This document shows positions 7,701 to 13,829 of a stretch of DNA of 16,593 nt, one piece after another; position 1 is the stretch's first letter; each line of letters begins with the position of its first letter. The notes under the pieces are model-generated. The model was not told where the DNA came from. It did no database searches and was given only the letters and a program-made list of their open reading frames with translations. The DNA is taken from the NCBI GenBank assembly GCA_021323255.1, contig JAJTCL010000014.1, forward strand, positions 1-16,593. The letters are read 5' to 3'. The translations under genes were made by a program, and so were the position numbers. The stretch is from Propionibacteriaceae bacterium. GTDB taxonomy: Bacteria > Actinomycetota > Actinomycetes > Propionibacteriales > Propionibacteriaceae.

Positions 7701-8302
7701 TCGCTGTGGTCTACGGGTATTGGCCCTGCTACAGCGAGGGCAACGACCTCGTCGTGCTCCATCGTGCAGCCGATGACTTCGACCCAGCCGCGGAACTGCA
7801 GCGTTACAGCTTCCCGCGACAGACCCGCGGGCGTTTCCTCTGCCTAGCCGACTTCTTCCGTGATCGTCAGCTGGCTGCTGAGAAGGGTCCCGATGTGGTG
7901 GCTTTCCACCTGGTCACCATGGGGGCGCAGGTTTCGAAGGTGACTGCCAGCCTGTTCGAGCAGAACGCATATCGCGACTATCTGGAGCTGCACGGGTTGA
8001 GCGTGCAACTGACCGAGGCGCTGGCCGAGATGTGGCATGCCAGGATCCGGGCGGATTTTGGTTTTACCGGCGACGACGGGCCGATGGAGGAGATGATCCG
8101 CGACCAGGCCTACCGCGGCTCACGATATTCCTTCGGCTATCCGGCCTGCCCCGAGCTGGACGACCGGCGCAAGCTGATGGCGCTGCTCCACCCAGAGCGG
8201 ATCGGCGTTGAGTTGTCCGAGGAACTACAGCTGCATCCCGAGCAGTCCACTGATGCGTTGATCGTGCATCATCCGGAGGCTAAGTACTTCAACGCGCGCT
8301 AA
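4760..8302 (+). CDS. metH: Cobalamin-dependent methionine synthase
   Basis: Makes methionine from homocysteine using methyl-tetrahydrofolate through a methylcobalamin intermediate; cytoplasmic, linking the folate and methionine cycles. All four modules are present in 1180 residues, the normal full length. Homocysteine module (about 15-325): zinc ligands Cys232 in GLNCATGP and Cys298-Cys299 in GGCCGTGP. Folate module (about 340-610): SIGERTNANGS. Cobalamin module (about 640-870): the cap, then GDVHDIGKN, where His749 is the predicted lower cobalt ligand, then SGLLVKST and FLGGAALT. Reactivation module (about 890-1180): MGQWGLKG and the SAM-binding R1122-YSF-GYPACP motif. The ATG at 4760 is preferred over the in-frame GTG at 4739 because the predicted -10 lies between them. 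The gene encodes no obvious defect and should be functional wherever B12 is made or imported. Confidence 0.98.
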   Translation: MPDGLHGAPSPADLRSTLSDRVVIADGAMGTMLQRYDLTLEDFQQLEGCNEILNVTRPDIVRTIHDAYFEVGADAVETNTFGANFSALSEYGIAARITELAEAGARIARQSADAHSTPDRPRWVLGSVGPGTKLPTLGHVSYARLRDAYQQQVEGMIAGGIDAVLIETSQDLLQTKAATLGAKRALAYAGRDLPVIVHVTVETTGTMLLGSEIGAALTALEPLGIDLIGLNCATGPAEMSEHLRHLSRHAQIGVSCMPNAGLPQLTADGAVYPLQPVELADALEQFVGEFGLGLVGGCCGTGPEHLRQVVTRLDGRPVGARSPSHIPAASSLYADVPFRQDISYLSIGERTNANGSKAFREALLAERWDDCVDIARSQIRDGAHMLDLNIDYVGRDGVADMREVTFRLATASTLPIVLDSTEPAVLQAGLECLGGRAVINSANYEDGDGPDSRFCRVMKLVAEHGAAVIVLTIDEEGQARTAEWKVRVAERAISDITGNWGLRQSDIILDCLTFPIATGQEETRRDGLETIEAIRELKRRFPDVQTTLGLSNISFGLNPAARVVLNSVFLNECIEAGLDSAIVHAAKIIPMARIPDEQRDVALDMVYDRRRPATATEPGYDPLQRFLELFEGVTTADAKAERAAELLKLPTSERLQRRIIDGEAKGLSDDLDAALAEGKPALEIINTDLLAGMRVVGELFGSGQMQLPFVLQSAEVMKTAVAYLEPHLEKTDARGKGTIVLATVKGDVHDIGKNLVDIILTNNGYTVVNLGIKQPINAIIDAAQEQHADAIGMSGLLVKSTVVMKENLEELNRRGIATAYPVFLGGAALTRAYVEQDLREIFAGEVRYARDAFEGLRLMDALMAVKRGEEGAALPAPRERRVKARGTTLLEERVDAEAARRSDVAVDIDVPTPPFWGDRIVKGISLADVAAYLDERATFMGQWGLKGSRNGPTYEELVETEGRPRLRAWLDRIQTDAIAEFAVVYGYWPCYSEGNDLVVLHRAADDFDPAAELQRYSFPRQTRGRFLCLADFFRDRQLAAEKGPDVVAFHLVTMGAQVSKVTASLFEQNAYRDYLELHGLSVQLTEALAEMWHARIRADFGFTGDDGPMEEMIRDQAYRGSRYSFGYPACPELDDRRKLMALLHPERIGVELSEELQLHPEQSTDALIVHHPEAKYFNAR

Positions 8303-8312
8303 CTCTAGCGTT
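8296..8312 (+). terminator. Weak hairpin overlapping the metH stop codon
   Basis: CGCTA (8297-8301), loop ACTC, TAGCG (8306-8310) form a 5-bp stem with one extra G-U pair, followed by only two T residues. The stem includes the TAA stop (8300-8302). It is too short to be a confident terminator, and TAGCGT (8306-8311) could instead be a -10 for the next gene. Confidence 0.25.
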
Positions 8313-8374
8313 GCACCGTTGGCGATTGAGCGAGTTCGCGCATGCCCAGCGGAGTGAGGAAGAATGGCCGCGCC

Positions 8375-9061
8375 ATGAGCGACACGACAACTTCAACCCT
8401 GGCCGCTGTGCTGTGGGATTTCGACGGCACGCTGGCCGACACCGAGCCGCTCTGGATTGCCGCGGAGTATCACGTGATCAGCCAGCTGGGAGGGACCTGG
8501 TCGGAGGAGGACGCCGACCAGCTGGTGGGCAACTCGCTATTGGATTCCGGCGCATACATCCTCAACGCCATTGGCCGGGTGGATCTCAGCCCGGCCTGGG
8601 TCGTGGATCAGCTGCTCAGCTTCGTGGTGGACCACGTTCGGCGAAACCCGATGGTCTGGCGCCCGGGCGCGATCGAGCTGCTCGACTCTTTCGCTGCGGC
8701 TGGTGTTCCTTGCGCGCTGGTGTCGGCGTCATATCGGGTGCTGTTGGACGCTGCCCTGTGCCAGCTACCCAAGGGAACCTTCCGGGTGTCGGTGGCTGGA
8801 GACGAGGTGAGCCGGGGCAAGCCACATCCGGAGCCCTACCAGAAGGCTTGCACGGCCCTGGGAGTTTCCGCCCGGCACTGCGTCGTACTGGAGGACTCCG
8901 AGACGGGTTGCCGGGCCGGTAACGCCGCCGGAGCCTTGGTGCTCGCGGTGCCCAATCGGGTGGAGATCCCGAATGCGCCGCGGCGGCTCCACGTACCCTC
9001 CCTCGCGGACCTGGACGCAGCCGCCGTGGCAACAATGTTGGAGCAGTCAAATGCGACCTGA
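8375..9061 (+). CDS. HAD-superfamily hydrolase (subfamily IA phosphatase type)
   Basis: Predicted cytoplasmic Mg-dependent phosphatase or phosphomutase of 228 residues. HAD motif I is DFDGTLADTEP with nucleophile Asp15 and acid/base Asp17; motif II is the serine of VSASYR; motif III is Lys149 in RGKPHPEPY; motif IV is EDSETG with Asp174. A helical cap domain lies between motifs I and II (about 25-95), as in phosphoglycolate phosphatase and beta-phosphoglucomutase relatives. The substrate cannot be read from the sequence. The ATG at 8375 is chosen because the conserved strand begins about ten residues in and a GAGGAAGA stretch (8356-8363) lies upstream, although its spacing is a little long; the in-frame ATG at 8342 lacks any ribosome-binding sequence. 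It overlaps the next gene by 11 bp, making it the first of a likely operon with the lipoprotein, trmI and perhaps arc. Confidence 0.88.
   Translation: MSDTTTSTLAAVLWDFDGTLADTEPLWIAAEYHVISQLGGTWSEEDADQLVGNSLLDSGAYILNAIGRVDLSPAWVVDQLLSFVVDHVRRNPMVWRPGAIELLDSFAAAGVPCALVSASYRVLLDAALCQLPKGTFRVSVAGDEVSRGKPHPEPYQKACTALGVSARHCVVLEDSETGCRAGNAAGALVLAVPNRVEIPNAPRRLHVPSLADLDAAAVATMLEQSNAT
9040..9043 (+). promoter_or_regulatory. Shine-Dalgarno deciding the lipoprotein start
   Basis: GGAG at 9040-9043 lies 7 nt before the ATG at 9051. This supports 9051 over in-frame upstream codons and places translation initiation inside the end of the HAD gene. Confidence 0.6.
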
Positions 9062-10547
9062 CGCACGAGGGCGCTGGGTTTTGGCAATCGTCGGCCTGCT
9101 CCTGTTGTTGAGCGCATGCCGTGCGCCCGGCGAGCAGCCGGTGCCGACGCCCACGTCGCGCCCCACGCCGAGGCCGTTCACGGTGATGTCCACCGATCAA
9201 ATCCGAGTCACCGATCCCGCTGCGATCACCGACGCCGCCTCAACGGTGCTTTCGCTGAACGTGTTCCAGCGGCTGATGACGGCCGATCCGGGCGGCTCGG
9301 TTCTGAAGCCCGATGCTGCTCGTGACTGCCTGTTCACCACAGCAACCACCTACACCTGCACGCTCAACGACGAGCTGGCGTTCCACAATGGGCATCCGTT
9401 GACCTCCAGTGACGTGAAGTTCAGCATCGAGCGGGCAGCGCGGCTCAACGTCCCCGGCTCGTCGGCAGTCGCGCTGTCTTCCCTCCGGAGGATCCAGACA
9501 CCGGACCAGAAGACGGTGCGGTTCCTGCTGAGCAGTCCAGACACCCAGTTCGGCTGGGCGCTGGCTTCGCCGGCGGCGTCGATTGTCGATGAAGAGATCT
9601 ACGACGCGGATCGAGTGCGAGATTCGAATGATCCCATCGTCGGGTCGGGTCCCTTCGCGGTCACCCATTACAGCGGAAATCAGCTGCAACTCAGCCGCTA
9701 CCAGGCCTACGTCGGGCGTAATCCGGCCCGGCTGCCCGCTCTGGTCTACCGCAGCGTGGCCGACACGCCGACCCTCGAGGACGCCATGACCAAGGGCACG
9801 GTCGACGTGGTCTGGAGGGGCCTCGATGCACCAGCGGTCACCCGATACAGCCAGCAGGTGAGTCAGAGCGCCAATCAGGAGACCGTCAACGGCTTCGCTC
9901 AGAACGTGCTGGGCGGCGCGCGAGTGCTGCAACTCCAGTGGTCGCCGACTTCACGCATGCGGTCGAACAAGGGCTTGCGACAGGCGATAGCGGTCGCGCT
10001 GCAGAGGGACCGTACGTCGGATTCCATCGTGCCAACCGATGTGGATGGGCACACCGCTGCATTCCCCTTGGGCGGTAGTGCCAAGCCGAAGGTGACCTGG
10101 AAGAGCCGCATCAATCTCACCCTCGGCTATGACGCCTCGGCGCCCAATGGCCAAGACATTGCGACCCAGATCCGGATCCGGTTGGAAAACACCGGCGGAC
10201 TGAGCGTGCAACTCAAGCCAGGAGTGACGGATGCGGACCTGAATCTTGTGGACCGAAAGGCCTGGACGGCGACAGCGCTGGCATGGATGCAGCCATATCT
10301 CGATGCGCCGTTGCCCACCGCCGCATCCACAGTCAGCACCATCGAGACCGAGTTTCGAGCGACCACTGACAATGCCAAGGCGAATCGGCTGCTGGCAGCA
10401 CTACAGCAGCAGGCGGCCGTAGATCTGATCGTGCTACCGATCAGCCAGTCTGACGAGCACATCTACCTACGGCGCGGGGTGGAGATGAACGGCGACTCCT
10501 ATGGCCCTGGTATGCAACTCGGGTTCTTTGGTATCAGCAATGGCTGA
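9051..10547 (+). CDS. Family-5 extracellular solute-binding lipoprotein
   Basis: Predicted membrane-anchored substrate-binding protein of an ABC importer, in the family that binds peptides, nickel and related ligands. The 498 residues start with a lipoprotein signal: basic MRPDARGR, a hydrophobic stretch (9-20), and the lipobox LSAC with Cys23 as the predicted lipidation site; a Pro/Thr-rich linker (about 27-42) follows. The body has the family-5 layout: VLSLNVFQRLM near the start, AFHNGHPLTSSDVKFSIERA, DPIVGSGPF, and a C-terminal lobe with KGLRQAIAVAL. The start is set by the GGAG and lipobox; it overlaps the HAD gene by 11 bp, and its TGA overlaps the trmI ATG by 8 bp. No permease or ATPase gene is in the window, so it is an orphan receptor here. 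The ligand is unknown. Confidence 0.88.
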   Translation: MRPDARGRWVLAIVGLLLLLSACRAPGEQPVPTPTSRPTPRPFTVMSTDQIRVTDPAAITDAASTVLSLNVFQRLMTADPGGSVLKPDAARDCLFTTATTYTCTLNDELAFHNGHPLTSSDVKFSIERAARLNVPGSSAVALSSLRRIQTPDQKTVRFLLSSPDTQFGWALASPAASIVDEEIYDADRVRDSNDPIVGSGPFAVTHYSGNQLQLSRYQAYVGRNPARLPALVYRSVADTPTLEDAMTKGTVDVVWRGLDAPAVTRYSQQVSQSANQETVNGFAQNVLGGARVLQLQWSPTSRMRSNKGLRQAIAVALQRDRTSDSIVPTDVDGHTAAFPLGGSAKPKVTWKSRINLTLGYDASAPNGQDIATQIRIRLENTGGLSVQLKPGVTDADLNLVDRKAWTATALAWMQPYLDAPLPTAASTVSTIETEFRATTDNAKANRLLAALQQQAAVDLIVLPISQSDEHIYLRRGVEMNGDSYGPGMQLGFFGISNG

Positions 10548-11436
10548 ACAGGCCCAGTTGTCCGGTGTCCGGCTGGGTCCGCTGCAGGCAGGGGAGCGCA
10601 TTACCCTGACCGATCCAAAGGGGCGACGTCATTCAGTCCTGCTGACTGAGGGTGGGCAGTTCCATACCACCAAGGGTGCTGTCAGTCACGACGACCTGAT
10701 CTCCCGCCCCGAGGGCATCGTCGTGTCCTCGACGGGCGGCACCCAGTTCTTGGTGATGAGGCCGTTGCTCGGCGAGTTCACCGTGAGCATGCCGCGCGGC
10801 GCGGCGGTGGTCTATCCCAAAGACGCCGCCCAGATCTTGATGGCGGCCGACGTCTTCCCGGGTGCCCGGGTGCTGGAGGCTGGCGCGGGATCGGGTGCTT
10901 TGACCTGCAGCCTGCTGCGGGCGATCGGTCCGGGCGGGCGATTGATCTCTTATGAACGACGTGAGGACTTCGCAGCAATCGCCCAGCGCAACGTCGCGAA
11001 CTTCTTCGGGGTGAACCCATCAACGTGGGACCTGCGAGTTGCTGATCTGCTCGAGTCATTCACCGCCGAAGCGCTGGATCGGGTGGTTTTGGACATGCTC
11101 GCGCCGTGGGAGTGTGTCGCAGCGCTGGCTGAGGTACTCGTGCCGGGAGGGGTGTTCTGCGCCTACGTCGCGACCACAACCCAGCTCGCTGAGACAGTGG
11201 AGACTTTGCGCGTCCACAGCGGTTTCACTGAGCCTCTGGCCACTGAATCGCTGGTTCGCGCCTGGCACGTTGAGGGCCTGGCCGTACGACCGCGGCACGA
11301 TATGGTAGGCCACACCGGATTTGTGATCACGGCACGGCGATTGGCACCAGGGTTCACAGCACCGTTACGCAAACGTCGCCCAGCGCGCGGCGCGTACGGC
11401 AACGATTACCAGGGACCGCGTAGCCAGCCCGGGTAG
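10540..11436 (+). CDS. trmI: tRNA (adenine-N1)-methyltransferase
   Basis: Methylates N1 of adenine 58 in the tRNA T-loop using SAM; the family forms cytoplasmic tetramers. The 298-residue protein has the family's small N-terminal beta domain (about 10-85, including DPKGRRHSVLLTEGGQFHTTKG), then a Rossmann methyltransferase domain with motif I VLEAGAGSGALT (111-122) and LDMLAPWE, where Asp185 occupies the conserved active-site position. The final ~30 residues are a basic tail (LRKRRPARGAYG). The ATG at 10540 is chosen because conserved sequence starts soon after and it overlaps the lipoprotein stop by 8 bp (ATGGCTGA), a coupling arrangement; no Shine-Dalgarno is visible. In-frame ATG 10501 would add 13 residues with no support. 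A trmI gene next to the proteasomal ATPase gene is a recurrent actinobacterial arrangement. Confidence 0.95.
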   Translation: MAEQAQLSGVRLGPLQAGERITLTDPKGRRHSVLLTEGGQFHTTKGAVSHDDLISRPEGIVVSSTGGTQFLVMRPLLGEFTVSMPRGAAVVYPKDAAQILMAADVFPGARVLEAGAGSGALTCSLLRAIGPGGRLISYERREDFAAIAQRNVANFFGVNPSTWDLRVADLLESFTAEALDRVVLDMLAPWECVAALAEVLVPGGVFCAYVATTTQLAETVETLRVHSGFTEPLATESLVRAWHVEGLAVRPRHDMVGHTGFVITARRLAPGFTAPLRKRRPARGAYGNDYQGPRSQPG

Positions 11437-11445
11437 GGTCTTGAC

Positions 11446-11453
11446 AGGAGGTG
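11446..11453 (+). promoter_or_regulatory. Strong Shine-Dalgarno for arc
   Basis: AGGAGGTG is close to the perfect anti-16S sequence and ends 4 nt before the ATG at 11458. It is the strongest ribosome-binding site in the window, in contrast to the leaderless genes. A TANNNT-like TAGGGT (11434-11439) overlaps the trmI stop and could give a short-leader transcript, but this is weak. Confidence 0.8.
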
Positions 11454-11457
11454 TGTC

Positions 11458-13209
11458 ATGACCGGACCTATCCACGATCGCGCTCCGCATGAGGACCGCG
11501 AATCTTTGATAGCCCAAATCGGTGCGCTCAGAGACGAGCTTGATCGGCTGCGTGAACGGGTCTCCTCACATCCGCACGACATCGCGATGCTGGAACGGCG
11601 GTTGGCCGACGCCCGTTCTGATGCCCGGAGCACTGCCGCCAACAACGAGCGCCTGGCAGCCACGCTGCGTGAGGCGCGGGACCAGATCGTGTCCCTGAAG
11701 AATGAGGTCGACCGGCTCGCGCAACCACCTGCCAGCTTCGCAGTCTTCCTGGCCGCGCATGAGGAGCAGACCGCGGACATCTTTACCGCCGGCCGCAAGA
11801 TGCGCGTCAGCGTAAGCCCGGATGTTGATCTTGATGCTCTGACGCCTGGCAAGGAGGTGATGGTCAACGAGGCGATGAACGTGGTGAAGGTCCTCGAGTT
11901 CGACGAGGTCGGTGAGGTCGTGCTGCTCAAGGAGATGCTCGAGGGCGGCGACCGGGCGTTGGTGATCGGACATGGCGATGAGGAAAGCGTGGTCCGGCTG
12001 GCGTTTCGGCTTCGTGATCAACATCTGCGCTCCGGGGACTCCCTGCTGATCGACCGTCGAGTGCATTTCGCGTACGAGCGGATCCCGAAGCTCGATGTTG
12101 AGGAGCTGGTGCTGGAGGAGGTACCCGACATCGACTACTCGGTGATCGGTGGCCTCGGCAATCAGATCGAGGCGATCCGGGATGCAGTCGAGTTGCCCTT
12201 CCTGCACAAGGAACTCTTCGACGAGCACGAACTCAAGGCACCAAAGGGAATCCTGCTCTACGGACCGCCCGGCTGCGGCAAGACGTTGATCGCGAAAGCT
12301 GTGGCGAACTCGCTGGCGAAGAAGGTCAGCGAGCGAACCGGGGAGGAAGGACGCAGCTTCTTCCTCAACATCAAGGGTCCCGAGCTGCTGAACAAGTACG
12401 TCGGTGAAACGGAGCGGCACATCCGGCTGGTCTTCCAGCGTGCCCGCGACAAAGCGACCGACGGGATGCCGGTGATCGTCTTCTTCGATGAGATGGACTC
12501 GCTGTTCCGGACCCGCGGTTCGGGCGTCTCCTCAGACGTGGAGAACACCATCGTGCCGCAGCTGTTGAGCGAGATCGACGGTGTCGAGGGCCTGGACAAT
12601 GTGATCATCATCGGAGCCTCGAACCGAGAGGACATGATCGACCCGGCGATCCTGCGGCCAGGTCGGCTGGACGTGAAGATCAAGATCGAGCGGCCTGACG
12701 CGGAAGCCGCGCGGGAGATCTTCAGCAAGTATCTGACGCCCACGCTGCCGCTGCACCCGGAGGATCTCGCAGAATTCGATCATGATCCGCAGATCTGCGT
12801 GCAGGCCATGATCGACCGCACGGTTGGCCGGATGTATGAGGAGTCAGAGGAGAACCAGTTCCTGGAGGTCACCTACGCAGGTGGTGACAAGGAAGTCCTG
12901 TACTTCAAAGACTTCAACTCCGGGGCGATGATTCAAAACATCGTTGACCGGGCCAAGAAGATGGCGATCAAGGACTTCCTGGAGACTGCCGTGCGAGGCC
13001 TGCGAATTGGTCACCTGATGCAGGCTTGCCTGGATGAGTTCGCCGAGAACGAGGACCTGCCCAACACCACTAACCCTGATGACTGGGCGAAGATCTCTGG
13101 GAAGAAGGGCGAGCGGATCGTCTTCATCCGGACGCTCATCTCCTCCAAACAGGGCACCCAGCCTGGCCGGTCCATCGACACGGTCTCCAACACAGGCCAG
13201 TACCTGTAA
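11458..13209 (+). CDS. arc: Proteasome-associated AAA ATPase (ARC/Mpa)
   Basis: Hexameric unfoldase that captures pupylated proteins and feeds them into the 20S proteasome. The 583 residues follow the family order: N-terminal coiled coil (about 14-88) that binds Pup, two OB folds (about 95-230) forming the entry ring, then one AAA module. Walker A is GPPGCGKT (269-276, Lys275); Walker B is VIVFFDEMDS with Asp344 and Glu345; arginine-finger/sensor region includes DPAILRPGRLD. The C-terminus ends GQYL with the penultimate Tyr582, the motif that inserts into pockets of the proteasome alpha ring. The gene is called mpa in mycobacteria and arc elsewhere. It lies 21 bp after trmI with a near-perfect Shine-Dalgarno, so it is probably read at least partly from the upstream operon. 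Dop follows downstream after a minus-strand gene. Confidence 0.98.
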   Translation: MTGPIHDRAPHEDRESLIAQIGALRDELDRLRERVSSHPHDIAMLERRLADARSDARSTAANNERLAATLREARDQIVSLKNEVDRLAQPPASFAVFLAAHEEQTADIFTAGRKMRVSVSPDVDLDALTPGKEVMVNEAMNVVKVLEFDEVGEVVLLKEMLEGGDRALVIGHGDEESVVRLAFRLRDQHLRSGDSLLIDRRVHFAYERIPKLDVEELVLEEVPDIDYSVIGGLGNQIEAIRDAVELPFLHKELFDEHELKAPKGILLYGPPGCGKTLIAKAVANSLAKKVSERTGEEGRSFFLNIKGPELLNKYVGETERHIRLVFQRARDKATDGMPVIVFFDEMDSLFRTRGSGVSSDVENTIVPQLLSEIDGVEGLDNVIIIGASNREDMIDPAILRPGRLDVKIKIERPDAEAAREIFSKYLTPTLPLHPEDLAEFDHDPQICVQAMIDRTVGRMYEESEENQFLEVTYAGGDKEVLYFKDFNSGAMIQNIVDRAKKMAIKDFLETAVRGLRIGHLMQACLDEFAENEDLPNTTNPDDWAKISGKKGERIVFIRTLISSKQGTQPGRSIDTVSNTGQYL

Positions 13210-13401
13210 GACCGCTTCAACCGCTCATTGCGTGCGCTCGGAGTGGAGATTACTGCGCTCTGGACACGCGGAATGCCTGTCTAGCCGACCTGATCAACGC
13301 CTGACTCAGCGAGAGCAGAGGACTGACAACTTTCGACAAGCCGGCGCTCGAAGAGGTGGTCTGGGGACGATGCATGATCGAGATCCATCGACTCACTCAT
13401 G

Positions 13402-13420
13402 CTCGCGCTAGCGGTGCGAG
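13402..13420 (-). terminator. Hairpin overlapping the end of the DUF3054 gene
   Basis: CTCGC (13402-13406) and GCGAG (13416-13420) form a 5-bp stem around a loop containing the 8-bp palindrome CGCTAGCG. It covers the TAG stop (13410-13408) of the minus-strand gene and faces the end of arc 190 bp away. With no U-run it is a weak terminator candidate. The rest of the 198-bp gap (13210-13407) contains another weak stem, TTTCGA/TCGAA around 13331-13352, and no convincing gene. Confidence 0.3.
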
Positions 13421-13806
13421 ATCAGGCGCCCAGGGGTGGACTCAGCCGAGATCCTGGCACGGGCGTGCTGGATGAGCTGCAGCCCGGCGCGCCAGCCGAG
13501 AAGGAATAGCGCCAGGACACAGCCGGCGACGATGACGAACGAAAGACTCACCCCGGCGCCGGTGACCAGCCGCAGGATCATGCCGATGACGACCGTTCCG
13601 AGCCAAACTGCGACGCCGGATTTCAGCGAGACCGGATGCCGCCAGGTGCGGCCAATCAGCGTTCCCACCAGGCAACCGGCGAGGAAGGGCCAGGCTGTGT
13701 GTGCCACGCCTAGGAGGTCGGTCGCCTCCTGGTGACTGCTGCGTCCGACAATCGCAAAGACCAAGATGCAGATCACATCCACAGCAATCGCCGGAAGGAT
13801 CCGCAT
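13408..13806 (-). CDS. DUF3054-family integral membrane protein
   Basis: A 132-residue protein of unknown function with four predicted membrane helices, at about 3-20, 37-52, 64-81 and 88-105. Family-typical positions visible are an aspartate inside helix 1 (AVDVICILVF), GRSSH right after it (21-25), AWPFLAG (39-45), GMILR (75-79) and LLGWR at the end of helix 4; a basic tail of about 27 residues follows. I recognise this as the DUF3054 pattern, a family without an assigned biochemical role. The ATG at 13806 is chosen because a TAGTGT -10 ends 7 nt upstream; the GTG and ATG at 13815 and 13812 overlap or touch that hexamer. It runs against arc and dop, with a promoter that overlaps the dop promoter. 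Any link to protein turnover is positional only. Confidence 0.85.
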   Translation of the reverse strand: MRILPAIAVDVICILVFAIVGRSSHQEATDLLGVAHTAWPFLAGCLVGTLIGRTWRHPVSLKSGVAVWLGTVVIGMILRLVTGAGVSLSFVIVAGCVLALFLLGWRAGLQLIQHARARISAESTPGRLISHR

Positions 13807-13813
13807 GAACATC

Positions 13814-13823
13814 ACACTACGCT
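13814..13823. promoter_or_regulatory. Overlapping divergent -10 elements for DUF3054 and dop
   Basis: On the plus strand TACGCT (13818-13823) ends 6 nt before the dop ATG at 13830. On the minus strand TAGTGT (13819-13814) ends 7 nt before the DUF3054 ATG at 13806. The two hexamers share the TA at 13818-13819, so the ten bases ACACTACGCT serve both directions. Both transcripts are predicted to be leaderless, and no clear -35 exists on either side. Confidence 0.6.
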
Positions 13824-13829
13824 GAGGCC

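Noticed and set aside
10501..10539. ATG at 10501 as the trmI start
   Set aside because: It would extend trmI by 13 residues deep into the lipoprotein gene with no Shine-Dalgarno; ATG 10540 gives the common short stop/start overlap.
11441..11446. TTGACA, a perfect -35 consensus
   Set aside because: It sits directly before the arc Shine-Dalgarno; the nearest downstream -10-like TATCCA would need a 22-nt spacer and lies inside the arc coding sequence.
11566..12420. 284-codon minus-strand open frame inside arc
   Set aside because: Antisense to the ATPase domain with no recognisable protein features; explained by codon bias of arc.
13210..13407. Possible small RNA or gene between arc and the DUF3054 gene
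   Set aside because: Only weak short stems and no promoter-terminator pair or credible small open frame are visible.
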